A stretch of 47,395 nt of DNA from Myxococcales bacterium (GTDB lineage Bacteria > Myxococcota > Myxococcia > Myxococcales > JAKAPL01), in the NCBI GenBank assembly GCA_021783235.1, contig JAJXUD010000033.1:1-47395 (forward strand), read 5' to 3'. Positions 42,774-47,395 of this stretch are shown piece after piece (the first letter of the stretch is position 1; the number at the start of each line of letters is the position of its first letter). Both the position numbers and the translations under genes were made by a program. The notes under the pieces were generated by a model. It had not been told where the DNA came from, made no database searches, and saw nothing but the letters and a program-made list of their open reading frames with translations.

Positions 42774-45121
42774 TTGACGTCTCCCAGGACTTCCTTGAAG
42801 TCGTCGTCCAGGAGCCGAAGCTCGCGATCCTCGTCGGTGGCGAGCTTCTGAATCTTGTCGGTCTCGTTCTTCTTGCGCGTCCAGGCGACGTCGATGATGC
42901 CGACGTCCGCCTTGAGGACCAGGTCGTAAAACGACCGCCTCACCTGGCGGAACGAGGCGAACGCGATGCGGCCCACAAGCCCGCTGGCGCTCGTCGTCGT
43001 CGAGGCGACCTCGCTCTCGAAGCCGTCGAGGTTCTTGGCCTCGATCGCAATCTTCTCTCGGATGACCGCTGCCTGCTGGAGGGCCGCCTGTTGGATGGCC
43101 GAGAGGGCGCTCTGCGCTCGCTTGCGGAGAGAGGCGATGCGCGAGTGCAACTCGGCGGCACGCTGAGCCGCGTCGCCGCCGTTGCCAGCGGCGCCCCGCG
43201 CCCGCGCGAGTAGCTCGGCCTCTCGGTGAACGGCGCTGGCATATGCCTCGCGAACCTGGGCATCGCCTGTCGCGTCGACTCCCGCGACAGTGGTCTGGTC
43301 GTCCTTGAGTGTCGTCCGCAGACGCGTGACGTCCCCGTCGAGGTCATCGAGGTCGCCGAGCTCCTGCTGCACCTGCGCCGCGAACCGCGCCTCCTCGGCG
43401 GGGTCGACCTTCCGCTGGGAGGCCGTCTGCTCTTGCATCTGCCGGACCGCCACGAGCTGCGCTCGCTCCGATTGGATGACGAGCGAGAGCTGGAAGAGCT
43501 GCTTCTCGAGGCCGGCGAACCGCTCGACCATCTCGGCGCGTCGGGCGTCGAGCTGCGTGGCGGTCTTCGGCAACGTGTCGAATCGGGCCTGGATCGCCTG
43601 CCGTTCGGCCTGAGCCTGCGCGAGGGCTTGCCGATCCTGAGGCGAGAGGAGGCGGCCGAGCAGGGCCTGCTCCACGGAGACGAGCTGGCGATCGTACGAC
43701 ACCAGCGCCGCGTCCACGGCGCCCGCTCGAGCGTAGCCCGCCTGAAGGGCCGGGAACGCGTCCATCGAGCCGGCCGCGGCGATGCGCGCTTGAAGCCGCT
43801 GGAGGATCTGTCGTCCCTCGTCGACTCCCCGCTGGCTCTCGCCCAGGTCGGCCACGACGGATTGGGCTTCGCCCACGTCGGTGCGGGAGCTCGCCCAGCG
43901 CTGGGCGGCGGGCGGGAGGAGCGTCGCCACGTCGAAGCTCTTGCCCTTCGCGGCGAGCAGCTTCTCGAAATACGCGGCCGGATCGTCGTGAGACTTGAGC
44001 AGGGCGTCGATCTCGTCGCGGACCGGCCCGTACTTGTTGATGACGCCGTTGAACGCCTCCACGGCGTCGCCGTACTTCTTCAGCTTGAGGAGGAGTTGGC
44101 CCTTGAGCAGGTTCACGCTCGGGGTGAGCTTCGTGTCCGGTGCGCCGAGGAGGATGAGATCGACCGCCTTGCCGGCGTTCTCGTAGGAGCCCTTCTTCAC
44201 GTACGTCCAGGCGATCTCGTAGAGGGCATCGTAGAAGTTGGGCGAGCTCTCCGGGATCGCCTGGTAGGCGTCGAGGGCCTCCTGCCACTGGCCGAGCTCG
44301 TACTCGATCCGGCCGATGGCGAGCCACCCCAGCTCTCGAATCTCGCCTTCCGCTGGGCTGCCGGTGCCCGGGCCGCGGACGACCTCCTGAAACTGCGCGA
44401 GCGCGCGCGGCAGGTCGCCGAGCTCGACGTCGCAGACGCCCAGGTAGTAGACGGCCTGAAGGTGGTGCGGTCCGTCCGGGACACGCGAGAAGGCCTCGGC
44501 GGCGCGGCGCGCGCGCTCCGGAGCCGGCAGATCGGTGCGGTCGAAGGCGACCTTGGCGAGCAGGTACTCGACGCCGGGACTCAGCCGACCGTTCTGCCGC
44601 GAGAGCCCGACGTAGCGATCCATGTCCCGGAAGTCGTGCGTCTTCGCCGCAATGTCCAGGTAGCGCCCGAGGGCGTCCTCGAAGTGACCCTGCCCCGGGC
44701 CGAGATCGATGACCTGGCGCAAGAACTGCTTGGCGCCAAGGTAGTCCTTCTGGCGGTAGAGCGACTCGCCGAGGTAGTAGACGCCATCCTCGTAGTGGCG
44801 GCTCGAGCGGAACTGCGGGTTCAAGACGAGGTCGTACAGCAGGACGCTCGCGGCCACGTAGTCCTGGAGCAGGAAGTGGAGTTCGGCCTTGCCGAAGCGC
44901 TGTTCCAGGCTCTCGACGTTGCCCGAGTTCAGGCGCTGCACGTATCCCTGCTCGACCAGGGCGAGTTGATCTTCCTCCGCTTGGACGCCTCGCTGGATGG
45001 CGTCCACCCGAGCGGCGAGCTCTCGCGGATCCTCGCCGCTCTCCTGGGAGCGGCCGGACGCGGCGAGGCCGAGCCCGAGGACGGCGAGAAGTCCCGCCGC
45101 TGCTGGGCCACGCCCGATCAC
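42770..45121 (-). CDS. Exported TPR/coiled-coil protein, possible GltI
   Basis: The 783-residue protein starts at GTG 45121 (IGRGPAAAGLLAVLGLGLAA). This start is set by the overlap with the upstream stop. A signal peptide is followed by TPRs (about 45-330, with VYYLGESLYRQKDYLGAKQF, YYLGVCDVELGDLPRALAQF and IAWTYVKKGSYENAGKAVDL). The C-terminal half (about 400-780) is mostly coiled coil (LFQLSLVIQSERAQLVAVRQ). It overlaps the 235-residue gene upstream and the GltD-like gene downstream by 4 bases each. GltI is a candidate name because of its position, but I am not sure. Confidence 0.65.
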   Translation of the reverse strand: MIGRGPAAAGLLAVLGLGLAASGRSQESGEDPRELAARVDAIQRGVQAEEDQLALVEQGYVQRLNSGNVESLEQRFGKAELHFLLQDYVAASVLLYDLVLNPQFRSSRHYEDGVYYLGESLYRQKDYLGAKQFLRQVIDLGPGQGHFEDALGRYLDIAAKTHDFRDMDRYVGLSRQNGRLSPGVEYLLAKVAFDRTDLPAPERARRAAEAFSRVPDGPHHLQAVYYLGVCDVELGDLPRALAQFQEVVRGPGTGSPAEGEIRELGWLAIGRIEYELGQWQEALDAYQAIPESSPNFYDALYEIAWTYVKKGSYENAGKAVDLILLGAPDTKLTPSVNLLKGQLLLKLKKYGDAVEAFNGVINKYGPVRDEIDALLKSHDDPAAYFEKLLAAKGKSFDVATLLPPAAQRWASSRTDVGEAQSVVADLGESQRGVDEGRQILQRLQARIAAAGSMDAFPALQAGYARAGAVDAALVSYDRQLVSVEQALLGRLLSPQDRQALAQAQAERQAIQARFDTLPKTATQLDARRAEMVERFAGLEKQLFQLSLVIQSERAQLVAVRQMQEQTASQRKVDPAEEARFAAQVQQELGDLDDLDGDVTRLRTTLKDDQTTVAGVDATGDAQVREAYASAVHREAELLARARGAAGNGGDAAQRAAELHSRIASLRKRAQSALSAIQQAALQQAAVIREKIAIEAKNLDGFESEVASTTTSASGLVGRIAFASFRQVRRSFYDLVLKADVGIIDVAWTRKKNETDKIQKLATDEDRELRLLDDDFKEVLGDVK

Positions 45122-45825
45122 TTGGCGTTCCCGGCTCCTCCGGTGACGGAGCTTGGGACGGCCGCGTCCGAAGGCTTCTCCTTGCTGACCTCGATGTCGT
45201 AGCGGACGGCCGGGCGATCTTTGAGCTCGGTCGTGATTCCACCCTTCTCGAAGCCGACGACGCGCACGACGGAAACCCGCCCGGGCTCGGCGTTGAAGGT
45301 GTAGCTCGACTGAACTTTGAACTTGTAGCCTTCCAGATAGGTGAACAGGCCATAACCATGGCCGCGGTAGACGAGTCGCACGCTGATCTGATGATTTCCG
45401 GGGACGATCTGCCCGTTGAAGATCTCGAACGAGGGCTTGTCCGCGAGGTCCCCTCCGTTGTCGACCTTCGTGTAGATCGGGGCGCCGTCCAACGCGTAGG
45501 CGGCGCTCTCGAGCACGAACGACGAGCCCATGTCGTTCTGGTGGAAGACGATGGCCTTGGCGCTGCTCGAGATGTCTCCGCCGAGCACGGTCTCCTGCAG
45601 CAGCAGGAGACGCGACTTCGTGCGGAAGATCTTCTCCTTGAGGTCGTTGACCTGCTCCTCGAGGCCCTTGATCTTGAGGTCGAACTGGTCGTCCTGCGCG
45701 CCGGCGGGCGCGGCTGGCGGGACGGCGGGGACGGCCGCGGGGGGCGCCGCCTGCGCGAGAGCCCGTCCGATGGGTAGGCCCAGTTGAATGGCGGCGACCG
45801 CGAGCGACACTGCAACAGAACGCAT
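45118..45825 (-). CDS. Exported coiled-coil/beta protein, first gene of the gliding operon
   Basis: The 235-residue protein starts at ATG 45825, with GGAGG 5 bases upstream. It has a signal peptide ending near IGRALAQ and a Pro/Ala linker. A coiled coil spans about 45-80 (LKIKGLEEQVNDLKEKIFRT). A beta-rich domain spans about 85-215 (AIVFHQNDMGSSFVLESAAY, HQISVRLVYRGHGYGLFTYL). Similar myxobacterial proteins are often mislabelled dihydrolipoamide acetyltransferase; no lipoyl or transferase motif is visible. It is translated first in the operon behind the promoter at 45922-45951. Confidence 0.7.
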   Translation of the reverse strand: MRSVAVSLAVAAIQLGLPIGRALAQAAPPAAVPAVPPAAPAGAQDDQFDLKIKGLEEQVNDLKEKIFRTKSRLLLLQETVLGGDISSSAKAIVFHQNDMGSSFVLESAAYALDGAPIYTKVDNGGDLADKPSFEIFNGQIVPGNHQISVRLVYRGHGYGLFTYLEGYKFKVQSSYTFNAEPGRVSVVRVVGFEKGGITTELKDRPAVRYDIEVSKEKPSDAAVPSSVTGGAGNAK

Positions 45826-45921
45826 GACGACCTCCGGAGGGAGGTGACCTCACGCTCCCCGCATGGAGATCTCGGGGAGTGGCGAGGAATCCAGCTCGAC
45901 CGATGGGCTGGACGAGGCCCC

Positions 45922-45951
45922 GTTATATTCCGCGCGGAGTCTCCAAGTCAA
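45922..45951 (-). promoter_or_regulatory. Sigma-70 promoter of the glt-like operon
   Basis: On the minus strand, TTGACT (45951-45946) and TATAAC (45927-45922) are separated by 18 bases. The predicted start is near 45914, giving a leader of about 90 bases. It lies in the 238-base gap between mglA and the first gliding gene. The operon can therefore be transcribed separately from mglBA. Confidence 0.65.
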
Positions 45952-46063
45952 ACGACAAGCGCCGGAAATTCGACCGGTTTCCAGACGGTCGCTCGGTTGG
46001 TCGGAAGGGATTCGGCTTCCGAGGCCAGACCGCGCCGAGCATCCCCCAGCGGATTCGAACGCC

Positions 46064-46651
46064 TCAGCCGCCCTTGCGCAGCTCGGTCAGAACGAGCTTC
46101 GCCACGGCCTTGAGCGTATCGAAGACCCCGACCCCCGTGGGCGCCACGGCCTGGTACTCGGGGATGCCGCTCGGGTTCAGCGCTCGTCGGAGCTCCTCGA
46201 CCGGAACCACGTTCGGCAGATCGCGCTTGTTGTACTGGAGGACGAATGGAACCTTGGCGAGGTCGTAGCCCTGCTCGGCGAGGTTGATCTTGAGGTTGTC
46301 GACCGACTCGAGGTTGGCCTCCATGCGCTCGACCTGCGAGTCGGCGACGAAGACGACCCCGTCGACGCCCTTCAGGATGAGCTTGCGCGAGGCGTCGTAG
46401 AAGACCTGCCCTGGGACCGTGTAGAGGTGAAAGCGCGTCTTGAATCCGCGGATCTCGGCCAGCGAGAGCGGCAAGAAATCGAAGAAGAGCGTTCGGTCGG
46501 TCTCGGTGGCGAGGGAGATCATCTTCCCTTTCGCCTCGGGGTTGGTCTTCGCGTAGATGTACTGGAGGTTCGTCGTCTTCCCGCAGAGCCCGGGTCCGTA
46601 ATAGACGATCTTGCAGCTGATCTCGCGCGACGAGTAGTTGATGAAGGACAT
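46064..46651 (-). CDS. mglA: MglA small GTPase, motility polarity switch
   Basis: The 195-residue protein has the same length as Myxococcus MglA and a nearly identical visible sequence. The P-loop is GPGLCGKT (19-26). Arg53 and Gln82 are the intrinsic catalytic residues; [10 protein letters not shown] replaces the usual DxxG with Thr78. NKRD (141-144) reads guanine. MglA-GTP marks the leading pole and assembles the gliding and type IV pilus machinery; MglB stimulates hydrolysis. It starts at ATG 46651, 32 bases after the mglB stop. The gliding cluster follows downstream on the same strand. Confidence 0.97.
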   Translation of the reverse strand: MSFINYSSREISCKIVYYGPGLCGKTTNLQYIYAKTNPEAKGKMISLATETDRTLFFDFLPLSLAEIRGFKTRFHLYTVPGQVFYDASRKLILKGVDGVVFVADSQVERMEANLESVDNLKINLAEQGYDLAKVPFVLQYNKRDLPNVVPVEELRRALNPSGIPEYQAVAPTGVGVFDTLKAVAKLVLTELRKGG

Positions 46652-46683
46652 CTTCGAAGGCTCCGCCGCCGGCCCTTCGCCGG

Positions 46684-47163
46684 CTATTCGCTGAACAGGT
46701 TGTCGATGTCTTCGTCGGTAATTTCGGCGAAGGGAGAGCTCGCCCCTGGCGCTTCGACCTTCTTCAGTAGGCCCTCGAAGATCTTGCCGAGCTCCTCGCT
46801 CGCCCTCTTGACCCGAAGCCTGACGAGGCCGAGGCGCGAGCGGTCGGCGAAGATGACCACCAGGATGACTCGCCCGCCGACGATGGTGATGTGAAGGTTG
46901 TCGTGCTCGCCCTCGTGAAAGAGGATGGAGAACTCCTTTTCGCCGAGCAGCTTCGCGAGCCCCCCCGTCGCCGCGATGTTCCCAGCGGTCAGCGAGGCGA
47001 GCGAGGTCGTGTCCAGGTTCTCGGTCTGCCCGCAGCTGGCGATGAGCTGCCCGTTCTTGTCGACCAAGAAGACGACCTTGGCGTCCGCCTCGCGGGTGAG
47101 GCGCTCGCACACGCCGGTGATCTGGGTGAACTCCTCCTCGTACATCACCATCTGGGCGTTCAT
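46684..47163 (-). CDS. mglB: MglB, Roadblock/LC7 GAP for MglA
   Basis: The 159-residue protein is a Roadblock/LC7 domain protein. It begins [20 protein letters not shown] and contains [40 protein letters not shown] and [20 protein letters not shown]. It ends [17 protein letters not shown]. The length and the C-terminal tail match Myxococcus MglB, which acts as the MglA GTPase-activating partner at the lagging pole. It starts at ATG 47163 and precedes mglA by 32 bases. Confidence 0.97.
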   Translation of the reverse strand: MNAQMVMYEEEFTQITGVCERLTREADAKVVFLVDKNGQLIASCGQTENLDTTSLASLTAGNIAATGGLAKLLGEKEFSILFHEGEHDNLHITIVGGRVILVVIFADRSRLGLVRLRVKRASEELGKIFEGLLKKVEAPGASSPFAEITDEDIDNLFSE

Positions 47164-47222
47164 CGCGCGGGCTCTCTCGATAGAGGTTCGCCTGGGAGAA
47201 GCGGGAGGCGTCCGAACGACCC

Positions 47223-47251
47223 TGATAGCAGAGCGGTCACCTGGAACGCAA
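47223..47251 (-). promoter_or_regulatory. Possible mglBA promoter
   Basis: On the minus strand, TTGCGT (47251-47246) and CTATCA (47228-47223) are separated by 17 bases. Both boxes are imperfect. The predicted start lies about 50 bases before the mglB ATG. No other gene is visible in 47164-47395. Confidence 0.3.
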
Positions 47252-47395
47252 GGTGCCCTGAGGTTTTGCCCAGGGCGCCGGACAAAGTCGGACTGGAGCG
47301 CGAGGCAGCCGGCGGCTCGCCGGCCCGAGAGACATCAGGGGGACAGCTGCGGGCCGCGCGGAGCAAGCGGACCAACTCGATACGTCACGTGCGGG

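Noticed and set aside
47160-47375. 71-codon frame upstream of mglB
   Set aside because: It is Ser/Pro/Arg-rich and lies across the likely mglBA promoter region, with no sign of coding.

Overview
The window is a high-GC chromosomal segment from a member of the Myxococcota. The clearest sign is an mglB-mglA pair at the right edge, with MglA of 195 residues and MglB of 159 residues, the lengths known from Myxococcus xanthus. It is followed by a gliding-motility (glt-like) gene cluster. Eukaryote-like Ser/Thr kinases, large TPR proteins, many lipoproteins and a collagen-like protein fit the same assignment. I cannot name the genus.

Layout. 1-2.8 kb: a gene cut by the window edge, a tRNA-Pro(CGG) with promoter and terminator, a 55-residue Cys-rich protein, a SEC-C protein and a membrane protein. 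3-8.2 kb: PilZ protein, lipoprotein, aldehyde dehydrogenase, MshEN-domain protein, two small conserved proteins and an amino-acid dehydrogenase. 8.4-15.9 kb: a compact minus-strand operon of a PqqD-like peptide chaperone (RRE), a 1624-residue Ig/FG-GAP lipoprotein, a 40-residue peptide gene with a TTG start, an HPr-kinase-like/S26-peptidase fusion, and hslO. 16-19.6 kb: etfBA, transaldolase and a collagen-like lipoprotein. 19.7-29.2 kb, mostly plus strand: Ser/Thr kinase, membrane protein, aminopeptidase P, two lipoproteins and a membrane-anchored TPR protein. 29.3-31.9 kb: recA overlapping comM. 32-45.9 kb: a polysaccharide-export pair (OPX protein and outer-membrane barrel), a cyclic-nucleotide-binding-domain protein and the glt-like cluster. 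46-47.2 kb: mglA and mglB.

How the parts fit. MglA/MglB is the polarity switch that controls the gliding machinery in Myxococcus. Here it lies directly upstream of periplasmic and inner-membrane gliding components (GltD/E/G-like) whose junctions are four consecutive 4-nt overlaps. The motor (AglRQS), GltJ and GltABCH are not in the window. The export pair at the end of the cluster suggests that surface polysaccharide and motility are linked.

The best candidate for an undescribed system is the operon at 9356-15860. It combines an RRE-type leader-binding protein, a short peptide carrying the YxxPxL leader signature, and a kinase fused to a signal-peptidase-like domain whose serine is replaced by cysteine. 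Together these look like a RiPP-like modification and cleavage system, with a large surface lipoprotein encoded in the same operon. All assignments come from reading the sequence; no database search was run.
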